A stretch of 64,000 nt of DNA from an uncultured Clostridia bacterium. Lineage in GTDB: Bacteria > Bacillota > Clostridia > TANB77 > CAG-508. Shown piece after piece: positions 1-10,159 of this stretch. A model generated the notes under the pieces. That model was not told the DNA's origin. It saw only the letters and a list, made by a program, of their open reading frames with translations, and ran no database searches. Position numbers and translations under genes: made by a program. The first letter of the stretch is position 1. Each line of letters opens with the position of its first letter. The DNA is taken from assembly GCA_948976265.1 (NCBI GenBank), contig CARFUA010000001.1:107743-171742 (forward strand), written 5' to 3'.

Positions 1-213
1 CAGAGAGTGCAATAACTGATTCCTTGGATTATTTTTCTGATTCATACTACTCATGATATTTTTTATTTTTAAAATGGTATTAATATCAAATGAGAAGTCA
101 TCTGTATTTTCATTAGGCGGATTAGAACCGCCTAATATGTTATTTAAGTCAATATCTTTTTCCTTTAAAATATCGGAAAAATTATTTAAAATATTAGAAA
201 AATCTTCATTCAT
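1..213 (-). CDS. Small hypothetical protein, partial (C-terminus beyond the window)
   Basis: This frame is open from an ATG at 213 to the left edge, giving 71 residues that begin MNEDFSNILNNFSDILKEKD. A GGAG ribosome binding site lies just upstream, inside the end of the previous gene. The protein is acidic and Asn-rich, with no membrane segment and no known motif; the visible part ends NNPRNQLLHSL. From memory it resembles short clostridial proteins that end in a conserved LLxSLKPxL-type tail, but that tail would lie outside the window, so no function is assigned. It follows the 46-residue gene at 217-357 by three bases, so the two are probably co-transcribed. Confidence 0.6.
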   Translation of the reverse strand, partial: MNEDFSNILNNFSDILKEKDIDLNNILGGSNPPNENTDDFSFDINTILKIKNIMSSMNQKNNPRNQLLHSL

Positions 214-216
214 ACT

Positions 217-357
217 CTACTCCTGTTTATCAATATTGTTTTTTATATCAGAATTATTCAAAATTTGTTGAGCACGATATAAATTTTTTTCTAATTCAGT
301 TTTATCCATTTTTGAGAGAACAGAGAGTAATTTGTTAATATCCATGTTATTATTCAA
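217..357 (-). CDS. Small hypothetical protein (46 aa)
   Basis: A short minus-strand frame encodes about 46 residues (MNNNMDINKLLSVLSKMDKT and onward), ending just before the next gene at 213. I chose the TTG at 357 because GGAGG lies 8 bases upstream; the ATG at 345 would have a spacer of about 20 bases. The product is a charged, helical, soluble-looking peptide. No family is recognised. The tight spacing to the downstream gene and the good ribosome binding site are the only support. Confidence 0.5.
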   Translation of the reverse strand: MNNNMDINKLLSVLSKMDKTELEKNLYRAQQILNNSDIKNNIDKQE

Positions 358-573
358 TAAAAACGCCTCCTTTAATTAAGAAATCTTTATACAGTATATG
401 CAATATTTCCAAAAAAGGAACCACTTTTTCACAAAAAGCCTGTGGATAAAGTGTGTAACTAAAATGTAACACAAATTTAATATAAACTTAATATTCTTTG
501 CAAACCTATATTTTCCGTAAAAAAAGTTACCTGAAAAAGCTTAGAAAATAGCTGTATCTGGTAAGTTTTGTTA

Positions 574-605
574 TTTACAAAATGCTAAAATTACTTTAAT
601 ATAAT
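574..605 (+). promoter_or_regulatory. Possible promoter of the first surface-protein module
   Basis: TTTACA (574-579) and TATAAT (600-605) are separated by 20 bases, longer than ideal. The rest of the 358-639 gap is AT-rich with no gene. It holds a TGTAACACAAATTTA segment at 465-479 that resembles segments upstream of 14764 and 28041. Confidence 0.35.
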
Positions 606-639
606 AGTTAACATAGAAAACAAAGAAAGAAGGAGAGTT

Positions 640-3600
640 ATGTTTCTAAGGTCTAAAAAAGTGATAAGTATTTTGCTTGTTTTTGTCATTCTGTTTACCT
701 ATACAGGACAGACACTTGAAGCGGTTGCCACAACAGATGGTTTGTCATTGGTCACGAATGGATTTTTCAAATCGGAAAAAATGAAATTGAATAGTTATTT
801 TATCCAAGATGAAATTCAAAGTACGGAAAAGATTAGCAATGTAAATGAAAAAGCTACTTTAGTCTTGGAAATAGAGCCAAACGAAATTGGAAAAGGTTTT
901 CTAAAAACAGGAACAATTTTGGCAAGCAATTTAGAGCAAAAAAATGTGAACTTCAAATTTTCTAAAATCACCAATGTTTCTATTGATGAACAAGAAGAAA
1001 CTGCTCAATATGAATCCATAAACGAAGTTTCAGAGATTCCACAAATTGTGGAAAACACAGCTGTTTCAGAAGAATCAAACATCATTTCTACAGAAATGAC
1101 AACAGAACAAACTGAATCAGAATTGCCAAGTGAAGATGCAAAAGAAATACAAGAAACCTACGAAGAACTAACTGCCAAAGATTTTGAAATAGAAATCATA
1201 GGTGACCATGAAATCAAAGTACAAAATGTGATTTATCATACTACCATCGAAGTTGAGATTGAATATAACAAACAAGAACAATTTACAACAATAGCATTAT
1301 TTGAAGAAATTAATTTGAAATTGAGTGGCACTTACATTAATATCAATTTGGAAAAAATGGAAACAGAGGTAGCACAAAATATAATGGTTGGTTGGAGCTA
1401 TCATCAGGAAATGGAGTTAGCAGGAGAATATACGCAAGTTTCACCGTTTCAATTAGGAGATTATCGAGGCACCATTATTCAAAATAAAATAACAGTAACT
1501 CGAGAAACTGAAGAACAAAATTATCTTCCAATCAAGCAAACCACACTTGAAATTTCAGTACCAGACTGGAATGGCAAAGCACCAGAAACCGTTAATGTAC
1601 AAGCTACCAAATTAATGGCTACAAAAGGAGAAGATATTGGCAATGTAACATTTGGAAACGATAACTGGAATTATGACACAGAAAATAAAAAAATTACAAT
1701 AACAGTTGATAATCAAACTTCTTTAGGTATGGGAGAAGATGAGTATATTATTCTGTATCGTTATAATGAATACATTGAAGAAAAAACGGTTACTTTGCCT
1801 AATAATTTTAAAGTCACAGTAGAGGAATATAGTGGCAATAGCAATGAAATCACTGTTAAAGAATGGAACAATACCCAAGAAATCAAAACACAAGCTGATA
1901 ACTTAATAACCTATAATATAAATTCAACAAAAGAAAGTCTAAACAAGGCAAAAATCAATGCCAATTATTATATGGCAGAGGCAAACTATGAATCTGAATT
2001 TACAACAACTGCAAATGTTAATATTTTGACGAATGATTTATTAGAAGAACTAAAAATCAACAGTTCGAAAGAAATTTATGTAACCAGAGAAGCAGTTGAA
2101 TTTGATGCTACACCAGATATTTATTACAACAAAATAAAATTCAATTATTCTGAAATTAAGAACATCCTACAAAATGGAGCAACAATAGAAATTCAAACTC
2201 TTTCAGGAGAGGTAATTCAAACTTTAAATAATGACAATGTAACCAGTCAAGAGCATTGTGAAGTACAACTACAAGGACAAGAAAAGGGAATTTTAGTGGT
2301 ATTTAAAAATATTGCTATGAATGGAAATATTGGGATTGAATTTACAAAAGCAATTGGAAAAAGCAACTATGAGCAATCTGCTTTTCAAAGTTTTGACACC
2401 ATCAAAAGTTATATTTCAGCAGAATTAAAGTACCAAAACAAAGAAGATAAATACTTAATGAACGAAATTGCCGCAACCAAAAAATTGCAAGATAGTCAAA
2501 CATCAGCCGAAATTCAACTAACGAACCAAAACCTTAACACCATAGCTCAAAATAATGGTGTAGAAGTCAAAATTATATTAAACAATAATAAATCAGATAG
2601 TGACTTTTTCAAAAATCCAAGTTTTGAATTGGTATTTCCTAAGTATATTACAGATGTAGTATTAGAGAAAAGCAATTTACTTTACAATACAGGATTGGAA
2701 ATTTCTAATATTGAGACATACAAGGAAAATAATTTAATAAAAATGAAAATTGACCTTGTAGGCACGCAAAATGGTTTTTGTGAAAGTAATGTCACCAATG
2801 GAACCAATATTGTTCTAAATTTAAAATTGACTTTAAATGAATATACACCAAAAAAACAAGATCAAATCAAATTGTATTATTGCAATGAAGCAGTTACCAA
2901 GTATGAGTCAGAAACTGCTTGGACTATTCATAAAGCGATTCCAAATGGAATTTTAAAAGAAACGAATGGATTTGATGTTGCAACAATCAATTATCAAGCA
3001 CCAAGTGGAGTTATCACATCCAATGCCATTCTCAATTATGATGGAAAAGCAAGCCAAATAAAATCTATTAATCAAGGCATAAAAACAGTTCAAATTGAAA
3101 GAAACCGTGATTCACAAATTGCAACTATGGAATTAGTTACGATGAACAATAGCAAAAACAATTGCTCTGATATGGTATTACTAGGAAGAATTCCTTTTCA
3201 AGGAAACACAAGTGTGATTAGTGGAGAAGATTTGGGAACAACAGAAAACGTGAAACTTTTAGGTGGAATCCAAGAAAATATACAAAATCCTAACATGACA
3301 ACGATTTATTATTCAACCAATGAAGCAGCAACCAAAGACTTGAACAACAGCAACAATGGTTGGACCAAAAACGTTAGCAATTGGAATGAAGTAAAATCCT
3401 ATATGATTGTCCTAAAAGGTGAAGTAAAACCAGGTGTTGTCTTAAAATATACGTATGATTTTGAAATTCCAGAAGAATTGCAATATGAAAAAGCAATATA
3501 TGGAAGTTTTGGAGGTTACTATAATCGCAAACAAGAAAAAATGATTTCTTATGAAAGCACAGAAGCTTCTAAAGTAGGTCTTATTACTGAGACAAAACCA

Positions 3601-5748
3601 AATATAAACGTTCAGGTATATCCTTATGGAGAACAGCAAGAAGTACAAGATGGTCAGATTGTAACATTAGTTGCCAAAGTTGAAAATAATAGTAAGATTG
3701 ACTTAGAAAATGCAACGTTAAAAGTTTCTGTTCCAACAGGAACTCGATATGTAAAACAAGAAAAACAAGAAACAGAGGAAGAAACAACGTATCGTTATGT
3801 AGAAGATAAAGATGTGTTATATCAAGAATTTCAAATTAAACGATTGGTAGCAGGAGAAATAACCTATTTTGAATTTGAAGTAAAAGTATTAGAAGGCAGT
3901 AGTCAACAGTTTAAAAAGTTAGAAGGATATACAGATATGAATGGAATCATTCAAGATTATAACCTAAAAGTAAAACCAAGTCCAATTTCTGTAACTGCTA
4001 CATTGCTAGAAGATGAAAGAAACTTTCTGGAAAATACAAGCATAGATTTTGGTGTAGTAATCACCAATTCAAATTCAGCACCGAAAGAGAATTACAAAAT
4101 ATCCTTTTCTGTACCAGACTATTTAACCATTGATTCAGTATATGATTATAATGTGGATAAAGCGTTAAATTTTTCTGTAAAAGATCGAAAAGTTATAATT
4201 GATGTAGGAGAATTAAATGCAGAAAGAACAGAAATTGTAATTAGTTGTACGATAGGCGAAATTAATGTGAAAGAATTGACTATGAAAACTATTTTTAACG
4301 TTCATCCTTCGAATGACGAAAAAAATGGATACAGTTCAGAAGTTGTAAAATCTACAATTTGCAGAATATATGCTCAATTAAGCCAAGAAATTAGCGCTAG
4401 TACTTTGCATTATACAGACGATTTTACATATCGTGCTATTTTACAAAATCAAAGCGACATTGATACATCATTCCAATTAAAAATGAATTTGCCAAGCAAT
4501 CTTTTTGTTAAAAATATGAGTGTTATTATTAATGGAAAAGAAGAAAAAATAGATGCTTATTATTATAATGATTACGAAGTAAAAAGAGGTTTACCAGCTA
4601 ATGGAAAAGTCGAAATTATAGCAACAGGAAGAGTCACCAATAAGGATACGATTATCGGAAGTCGTAAATTTTCGCAGACGCTAAGTGCTCAATTAGGCAA
4701 TGGTGTAGAAATTAAATCAGAAGCATTACCAATTCGAATTCTCACATCTGATGACTTCGCACAGAATACAGAAAATAGTGAAACCACAGAAAAAAACAAG
4801 GAAAACCCATATTCCATTTCAGGAAATATCGGTATGGATGAAGAAACAAAAGAAGAGCAAAACCCACAAGTACAAGTACAATTACTAAAAGAAGCCACAA
4901 CAGTAAAAACTACTACAACAGATACAGAAGGAAATTACACATTTGATAATTTACAAGCGGGAGATTATACCGTTGTTTGCAACTACGATAAAGAACGCTA
5001 TACTGCAGAAAATACTGAAAATACCTCTATAATAGAAACTCAAGAAGGAACTTCTGTAACCGATAAAATCACAATTGAGAATCAATCTAGGGATAACATC
5101 AATATGACCCTAAAAGAGAAAGGAAAATTTGATTTTGCTATCAAGCAGTACATAACAGGAGCGATTGTTAATATTAGAGGGCAAGAAACAGAATATAGTT
5201 ATGACAAACTAGAACTTGCTAAAATAGAAATAAATCCAGCTGATTTAAAAGATGCAGTTGTGAAATTGAATTATAAAATTATAGTGACAAATGTGGGCAA
5301 TCAAGAAGGACAAGTGAGCAGTATTGTAGATTATTTACCAAATGGAATAACTTTTGACCAATCAGAAAATCCAGATTGGACGATTGGAACCATCGAAGGA
5401 AATATTTATTATGATGGTTTAAAAGGAGTGCCAATTCTTCCTGGAGAAAGTCAAGAAATTCTACTAACTTTGAACAAAAAAATGACAGAAGACAATACAG
5501 GTGTTGTCAGCAACAAAGTACAAATTGCTTATGCAGAAAGTGAAAGTAGATTAACAGAAGCAATTGAAGGAAACTTTGCTTCACAAGAAACCATTATAAC
5601 TCCAACACAAGGAATTGGAACTGGATTAAAAATAACAGTTACCACAATCAGTATTGCAGGAATGGCTGGCTTATTTAGCTATATGGTTCAGACAGGAAAA
5701 TGGGAAGAAATTAGAAAGAAGAAATGGATTAAAAAAGTTTATAAGTAA
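640..5748 (+). CDS. Giant DUF11-rich surface protein, copy 1 (1702 aa)
   Basis: This is a secreted, membrane-anchored surface protein of 1702 residues. Residues 1-30 form a signal peptide (basic start, then SILLVFVILFTYTG). The long middle consists of beta-rich repeats of the DUF11/cell-adhesion type. At about residues 1388-1450 there is an SdrD/CnaB-like module (ISGNIG, then DTEGNYTFDNLQAGDYTV). A DUF11 domain follows (VTNVGNQEGQ, VDYLPNGITF), then a hydrophobic helix at about 1661-1683 and a Lys-rich tail (KKKWIKK). No LPXTG motif is present. The ATG has a good AGGAGAG site. It is clearly paralogous to 14764-19800 and sits 12 bases upstream of the adhesin at 5761. Its role in adhesion or as a surface scaffold is inferred from architecture alone. 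Confidence 0.85.
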   Translation: MFLRSKKVISILLVFVILFTYTGQTLEAVATTDGLSLVTNGFFKSEKMKLNSYFIQDEIQSTEKISNVNEKATLVLEIEPNEIGKGFLKTGTILASNLEQKNVNFKFSKITNVSIDEQEETAQYESINEVSEIPQIVENTAVSEESNIISTEMTTEQTESELPSEDAKEIQETYEELTAKDFEIEIIGDHEIKVQNVIYHTTIEVEIEYNKQEQFTTIALFEEINLKLSGTYININLEKMETEVAQNIMVGWSYHQEMELAGEYTQVSPFQLGDYRGTIIQNKITVTRETEEQNYLPIKQTTLEISVPDWNGKAPETVNVQATKLMATKGEDIGNVTFGNDNWNYDTENKKITITVDNQTSLGMGEDEYIILYRYNEYIEEKTVTLPNNFKVTVEEYSGNSNEITVKEWNNTQEIKTQADNLITYNINSTKESLNKAKINANYYMAEANYESEFTTTANVNILTNDLLEELKINSSKEIYVTREAVEFDATPDIYYNKIKFNYSEIKNILQNGATIEIQTLSGEVIQTLNNDNVTSQEHCEVQLQGQEKGILVVFKNIAMNGNIGIEFTKAIGKSNYEQSAFQSFDTIKSYISAELKYQNKEDKYLMNEIAATKKLQDSQTSAEIQLTNQNLNTIAQNNGVEVKIILNNNKSDSDFFKNPSFELVFPKYITDVVLEKSNLLYNTGLEISNIETYKENNLIKMKIDLVGTQNGFCESNVTNGTNIVLNLKLTLNEYTPKKQDQIKLYYCNEAVTKYESETAWTIHKAIPNGILKETNGFDVATINYQAPSGVITSNAILNYDGKASQIKSINQGIKTVQIERNRDSQIATMELVTMNNSKNNCSDMVLLGRIPFQGNTSVISGEDLGTTENVKLLGGIQENIQNPNMTTIYYSTNEAATKDLNNSNNGWTKNVSNWNEVKSYMIVLKGEVKPGVVLKYTYDFEIPEELQYEKAIYGSFGGYYNRKQEKMISYESTEASKVGLITETKPNINVQVYPYGEQQEVQDGQIVTLVAKVENNSKIDLENATLKVSVPTGTRYVKQEKQETEEETTYRYVEDKDVLYQEFQIKRLVAGEITYFEFEVKVLEGSSQQFKKLEGYTDMNGIIQDYNLKVKPSPISVTATLLEDERNFLENTSIDFGVVITNSNSAPKENYKISFSVPDYLTIDSVYDYNVDKALNFSVKDRKVIIDVGELNAERTEIVISCTIGEINVKELTMKTIFNVHPSNDEKNGYSSEVVKSTICRIYAQLSQEISASTLHYTDDFTYRAILQNQSDIDTSFQLKMNLPSNLFVKNMSVIINGKEEKIDAYYYNDYEVKRGLPANGKVEIIATGRVTNKDTIIGSRKFSQTLSAQLGNGVEIKSEALPIRILTSDDFAQNTENSETTEKNKENPYSISGNIGMDEETKEEQNPQVQVQLLKEATTVKTTTTDTEGNYTFDNLQAGDYTVVCNYDKERYTAENTENTSIIETQEGTSVTDKITIENQSRDNINMTLKEKGKFDFAIKQYITGAIVNIRGQETEYSYDKLELAKIEINPADLKDAVVKLNYKIIVTNVGNQEGQVSSIVDYLPNGITFDQSENPDWTIGTIEGNIYYDGLKGVPILPGESQEILLTLNKKMTEDNTGVVSNKVQIAYAESESRLTEAIEGNFASQETIITPTQGIGTGLKITVTTISIAGMAGLFSYMVQTGKWEEIRKKKWIKKVYK

Positions 5749-5760
5749 GGAGGTGAAGGA

Positions 5761-7113
5761 ATGAAAAAAAGAATTTTGCAAATAACATTAATATTTTTTA
5801 TAATCTTAGGATTTAACCTACTTTGTCAAGGCGAAGTGGCTGGCTTGGAATTAAAACCAGACGACTATGGAAATCTAGAAACTAAACTTTATTATACACT
5901 TGATTTTTGGGATAGTAACAATAAAAAAACAGTTGGACATTATGCAGCTACGATTTATATACAAAAAGTAGTGGCAGGAAGTGAAAAATATAGTGGTACT
6001 AATTTTCCTAAAAAAGCAACAATGTATTTTTATACTACAGGAATGAATGCTATTACAATATATAATAATCAATTTAATAATGGGGATGCAAATGTCAGAG
6101 GTCCTGCAGATGCAACTACGGATAGTAAAGAAATATTCGAAATGAATCAGGATGTGGAAGATGCTGTAGGGAAAAAATATGCAGGAGAAATTGTAGAAAA
6201 CGCGTATTTTGATGAAAGCCGAGGAGCAGTTTTTCCAGGAAAAAAATATATGTTCAAGTTGAATTTACCAGATCTTAGTGGGAAAAGGGAAGAGTGTTAT
6301 CTTGATGCTAAAATTGGTAATAAAGACATGAGGAAGGTCAATGGATTATATGAAATGAAGGTTCCTGAACTTGCTAGAAAAGATTCAGATAATGAAAGCA
6401 ATTTTGCAAATAATGAAGTAAGAGTTACTGCTGATTATCTATATCATGAGTATAAAGCTTATTGGAAGGTGGAAATAGAATATAAAAATACTTCAAATCC
6501 ATATCAAGTAAAAAAGGCTTTTACGACCTCGAATAGTGATCCAGAACAAGCTCTGGAAAAGGACATAACAGGAAAGACATTAAAAGAGAAATTTGCTGGA
6601 GATGAAAACTACGACATAGGTTCCAACACATTCTTATATATATATGATGCTAATGATACTCGCGAAGAAGGTAATAAGAAATTAATAATTATACCTAAGT
6701 CCGAAAAAGAGATGAGAAAACAACATACAGGTAGCGGGGCAGAAATTGCTTCTTTCAATCTTCTAGCTGACGTCACAGTAAACCAATGGACTACTAATGT
6801 TAGTAATCAAACGATAACTGATATAAATGGAGAATATAGCAACTATAGAAGAGGCGAAAATGCCATTCAATATGTTGATACAGCAGGAAATTTAAAAGAA
6901 GGAACTACAGATGGAGAAAGGGAAAGTTGGACTGAATTAAAAAAGCAGGAACAAAAAGTAGTGCTTGAGAATGGGCAGTATTTTAAATATAAACTGCGTG
7001 TAGAAAATCATAATGAAAGCTCCGCTGTTTTTGTCCGACTCCAGACAGAAGTAGATGGAATCTGTGATCCCAAAAGAATTACATGGAGAGATAGTAACAA
7101 GTTAGAGCGGTGA
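5761..7113 (+). CDS. Giant adhesin copy 1, piece 1 (N-terminal 450 aa, frame ends at CGG TGA)
   Basis: This piece opens with a signal peptide (MKKRILQITLIFFIILGFNL) after an excellent AAGGAGGTGAAGGA site that overlaps the end of the upstream gene. The remainder is an extracellular beta-rich region. The frame stops at TGA 7111, directly after an in-frame CGG (7108-7110). Skipping the C of CGG continues into the next frame as GDSGNLEV and onward. That frame has its own stop at 7103-7105, so the frame change must fall within about eight bases. Pieces 2 and 3 lack credible ribosome binding sites, so all three were or are one protein of about 2800 residues. The last two thirds are paralogous to 19804-26418; the N-terminus differs and has no thioester domain that I can see. 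Confidence 0.75.
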   Translation: MKKRILQITLIFFIILGFNLLCQGEVAGLELKPDDYGNLETKLYYTLDFWDSNNKKTVGHYAATIYIQKVVAGSEKYSGTNFPKKATMYFYTTGMNAITIYNNQFNNGDANVRGPADATTDSKEIFEMNQDVEDAVGKKYAGEIVENAYFDESRGAVFPGKKYMFKLNLPDLSGKREECYLDAKIGNKDMRKVNGLYEMKVPELARKDSDNESNFANNEVRVTADYLYHEYKAYWKVEIEYKNTSNPYQVKKAFTTSNSDPEQALEKDITGKTLKEKFAGDENYDIGSNTFLYIYDANDTREEGNKKLIIIPKSEKEMRKQHTGSGAEIASFNLLADVTVNQWTTNVSNQTITDINGEYSNYRRGENAIQYVDTAGNLKEGTTDGERESWTELKKQEQKVVLENGQYFKYKLRVENHNESSAVFVRLQTEVDGICDPKRITWRDSNKLER

Positions 7114-10100
7114 TTCTGGAAACCTCGAAGTGAAAAATGCAAATATAAATACGGGACATTATTCTAACGAAAATGTAAATGGGGGACAAACAAGTATAGG
7201 TTGGTATTATTCAGGAGAGTTTTTGACAAAAGTAAATGGGATAGATGTAAGTTGGAATGGTATAGATGAAAAGAAAAATATATTTAAAGACTATGATGCA
7301 AAAAGTAAAAGTGTTCCAGGAATGGATACCGATTCTAGAAGTGAATATTTACCTGGTGATAGACATGTGCCACCAGGTGAGGAGGGATACCCAGGTTATT
7401 ATTATGAGTTTATTAAAATTCCTAAAAATGGCTGGATAGAATTCGTAATTACATCTCAAGTAACTGCTAGCCAAGCTGAATGGAGCAGTTTAGATCATGA
7501 CTCAGATGCTTTTCAGGAAATTTATAAAAATAGTCAATTAAGAGATAAACCTTATGGCAATGTAGGTGAAATGTACAATTATAGTTATAACCCACAAAAG
7601 GAAAATTTATGTGAAAGCGTACCAGTTACTACTTCTTCAATTTGGTGTACTTATATACCTTATGAAAAAAAGTCAAGACCAGGTGCTAGTGATTGGGAAA
7701 TTCATAATGAAAAAGGGGAGGTAACAGGTCAACTTAATTTAGCAAACAATATAACAACATCAGCTGAAGGAAGTGACAAAAATGGTAGAATTTACAAAGA
7801 GACAGAGGGAGAGGAAAAAGGTCAATTAAAACGACCAGATGGTCAAAAGAACTTAATGAAATATTCCGACGGATCCTTAATAAAGTATTCCGCTACATCT
7901 TCTAGAGATGTTTTCGTTGTGAAGCAATACAATGTTGAGATTAATACATTTATAAAAGACGTAGAAAGAGCAAATGGAAATAATACGGCAAATGGAGAGT
8001 ATCTAGTTGATAATGGAAATTATTCTCCAGGAGGAAATAGAAAAAATATTTCAGAAAGTGAAAGAAAACGTAATCCAGTTTATGTTGAAAATGGAGATGT
8101 AATCACAATACGTGTTATCCTGAAAAATAATTCTGATTCATCTTCTGCGTATTTTTGGAAGACGAAAGCACTTCAAAAAGTTAAGGTTCCATTTGACATA
8201 AGTATTGACGATGGATATTATGTACAAAGTGTCGAGCTATTTTCAGTAGAAGGTACTGAAGATAGAGAAAAACCTGTGGACCTAAATGAAATAAAGCCAG
8301 GAAAGACGGTTAAAGAGTTAGTTATTAAAAATGTGCCTAATAAATCGGTGATAAAAGTTGATGTAAAAATAAAAATTAATCCCGATCCAAATAAAGCAGT
8401 CGGTTGGCGAACAGACAGCAATGGAAGAGATAAACCAAGAAGTATCTCAAGCAAGATTTGCTATAAAAAAAGTGAGTTGGGTTTGCCAACTGGTGTTCAT
8501 ATCGTAAATTATTTTGGTTATAAACAATGTTATAATACAGCTTGGTGGGATGATTACGATACAATTAAAGCATACAGAGGAAGCAAGTTTAATGTAGAAA
8601 AGTGGGACGAAGAATACTATAACTACGATGGAGATAGTTTACTTAAAACTAAAACCGCTGACTATTTCCAAGTAAAAAGCTACAATGTAGCACTTGACCA
8701 ATATATTCAAAAGGTTGAACACCAAGAAACCAGAGGAGCGATTAGTGGAATAACAAGTAAAGAAACCTATAATTCTGAAGCGAGACGTTCAAATTCTGTA
8801 GACAATCTAACACAATGGGATAAAGAAAAAAATGGAAGTAAAGCAAACAATCCAGTATCTGTAGAATATGGTGACATTGTAACATACCAAATTAAAATCT
8901 ATAATACCAATGAACGTGCTACAACACTTAACAGTGTTCCATCGAACCAATACAACATTGGACCAAGAACTTCTAGAACAGATGCTCCATACAAAAAACC
9001 AAGAGAAATTAAAGTTGATATAAACAATGTTTTCTCTTCTCCAAATTATACTGTACTAAGTGTCAAAAATTCGGGTGGAATAGATATTGCAAATACCAAA
9101 AGAGAAGATGGAAAAACCTTGAGTTTAACAAATGTAGCAGTAGGAGCTGGCTCTGTTGAGACCATAACAATTCAAATATGTGTAGAAGACAAAATGAGAA
9201 ATACAATAGTAGCAAATGCAACTCAAATTGTGAAAGTAGTCAATGTCAATGATTTTGTAATTGACAACAAATCCAAAACCAATGTACGAAAAGCAAATGA
9301 CTACTATAAACTAAATGACTACAAAGTCGATTTAAGTCAATACATAAGTGTCTACAATGCAGAAATGGCAAAATACAACAACACACATGGATTTACAATA
9401 GGTGAAGCAGAAGGACTTTTATATCCAGTAGGAACGCAATATACAGCAGCAACGCCACTATTTACTGAAAAATATGAAACCTTAACCACAACAACAATTG
9501 TTCAAAATACTGCTTCAGGAGGAGAAAATGAAATTAACACCAACAACAGTCCAGCCAAATACAATACAAGAGCCAGACCAACTGAAGTAACCATTACAGT
9601 ACCAAGCAGTTTAAGTATTATGAACACAAGTATAGTATGGTATAGGTCAAATGGCACAACAAGAGCACTAATAAAAGATGTTGATTATACTTACGATGCC
9701 GCCACAGGAAAATACACCATTATTAATGATGAAATTATTTTATTGCCAGGTGAATATCTTGCTTATGTTCTAAATTTGCAAGTAATAGAAAGCAATTTCT
9801 ATTTAGGCGATATACAAGTGACCTCTAGTATAAATAAATTGACCAACATTAACAAAAATTGGACGAACGAAAGAGATGTTACGGACCAAAATATAAGTAC
9901 TTACCTAAGCGATTTTGATGTCCTAAAATTAAAAGAACTTGTCATTGCAGGAAATGTTTGGTTAGATGAAAGCCGAAATGGAAAAAAAGATGAAACGACA
10001 GGAAAAAATAATGTTGTTGTAACACTATATCGTAAATCAGTAAACCAAAATGATTATACATTAGTTACAAAAGTACGACAAACAGAAACAGGTACAGTAA

Positions 10101-10159
10101 CAGAAGCTGTGACAGGAAAGTTTTACCGGAAAAGAAGATGGCTTATATACTTTTGGTAG
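7109..10159 (+). CDS. Giant adhesin copy 1, piece 2 (frame 2)
   Basis: This is the continuation of the adhesin in the +1 frame. The first ATG is at 7130 but has no ribosome binding site, so independent translation is unlikely. It encodes extracellular repeats, several of them DUF11-like (VEYGDIVTYQIKIYNTNE). Near 9946 an SdrD-like B domain begins (IAGNVWLDESRNGKKDE). That domain is interrupted at about 10127, where the frame reads TAC CGG AAA and then runs into TAG at 10157. The next frame completes the same domain as GKDGLYTFGRQPRADSAG. Two interpretations exist: a skipped C at CGG (10127-10129), or an extra T in the TTTT run at 10121-10124. The rest of the piece shows no internal stops and no decay. 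Confidence 0.7.
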   Translation, partial: GDSGNLEVKNANINTGHYSNENVNGGQTSIGWYYSGEFLTKVNGIDVSWNGIDEKKNIFKDYDAKSKSVPGMDTDSRSEYLPGDRHVPPGEEGYPGYYYEFIKIPKNGWIEFVITSQVTASQAEWSSLDHDSDAFQEIYKNSQLRDKPYGNVGEMYNYSYNPQKENLCESVPVTTSSIWCTYIPYEKKSRPGASDWEIHNEKGEVTGQLNLANNITTSAEGSDKNGRIYKETEGEEKGQLKRPDGQKNLMKYSDGSLIKYSATSSRDVFVVKQYNVEINTFIKDVERANGNNTANGEYLVDNGNYSPGGNRKNISESERKRNPVYVENGDVITIRVILKNNSDSSSAYFWKTKALQKVKVPFDISIDDGYYVQSVELFSVEGTEDREKPVDLNEIKPGKTVKELVIKNVPNKSVIKVDVKIKINPDPNKAVGWRTDSNGRDKPRSISSKICYKKSELGLPTGVHIVNYFGYKQCYNTAWWDDYDTIKAYRGSKFNVEKWDEEYYNYDGDSLLKTKTADYFQVKSYNVALDQYIQKVEHQETRGAISGITSKETYNSEARRSNSVDNLTQWDKEKNGSKANNPVSVEYGDIVTYQIKIYNTNERATTLNSVPSNQYNIGPRTSRTDAPYKKPREIKVDINNVFSSPNYTVLSVKNSGGIDIANTKREDGKTLSLTNVAVGAGSVETITIQICVEDKMRNTIVANATQIVKVVNVNDFVIDNKSKTNVRKANDYYKLNDYKVDLSQYISVYNAEMAKYNNTHGFTIGEAEGLLYPVGTQYTAATPLFTEKYETLTTTTIVQNTASGGENEINTNNSPAKYNTRARPTEVTITVPSSLSIMNTSIVWYRSNGTTRALIKDVDYTYDAATGKYTIINDEIILLPGEYLAYVLNLQVIESNFYLGDIQVTSSINKLTNINKNWTNERDVTDQNISTYLSDFDVLKLKELVIAGNVWLDESRNGKKDETTGKNNVVVTLYRKSVNQNDYTLVTKVRQTETGTVTEAVTGKFYRKRRWLIYFW

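Noticed and set aside
53..271. Plus-strand frame of 72 codons
   Set aside because: It overlaps two minus-strand frames that have good ribosome binding sites and gene-like spacing; the plus frame has neither.
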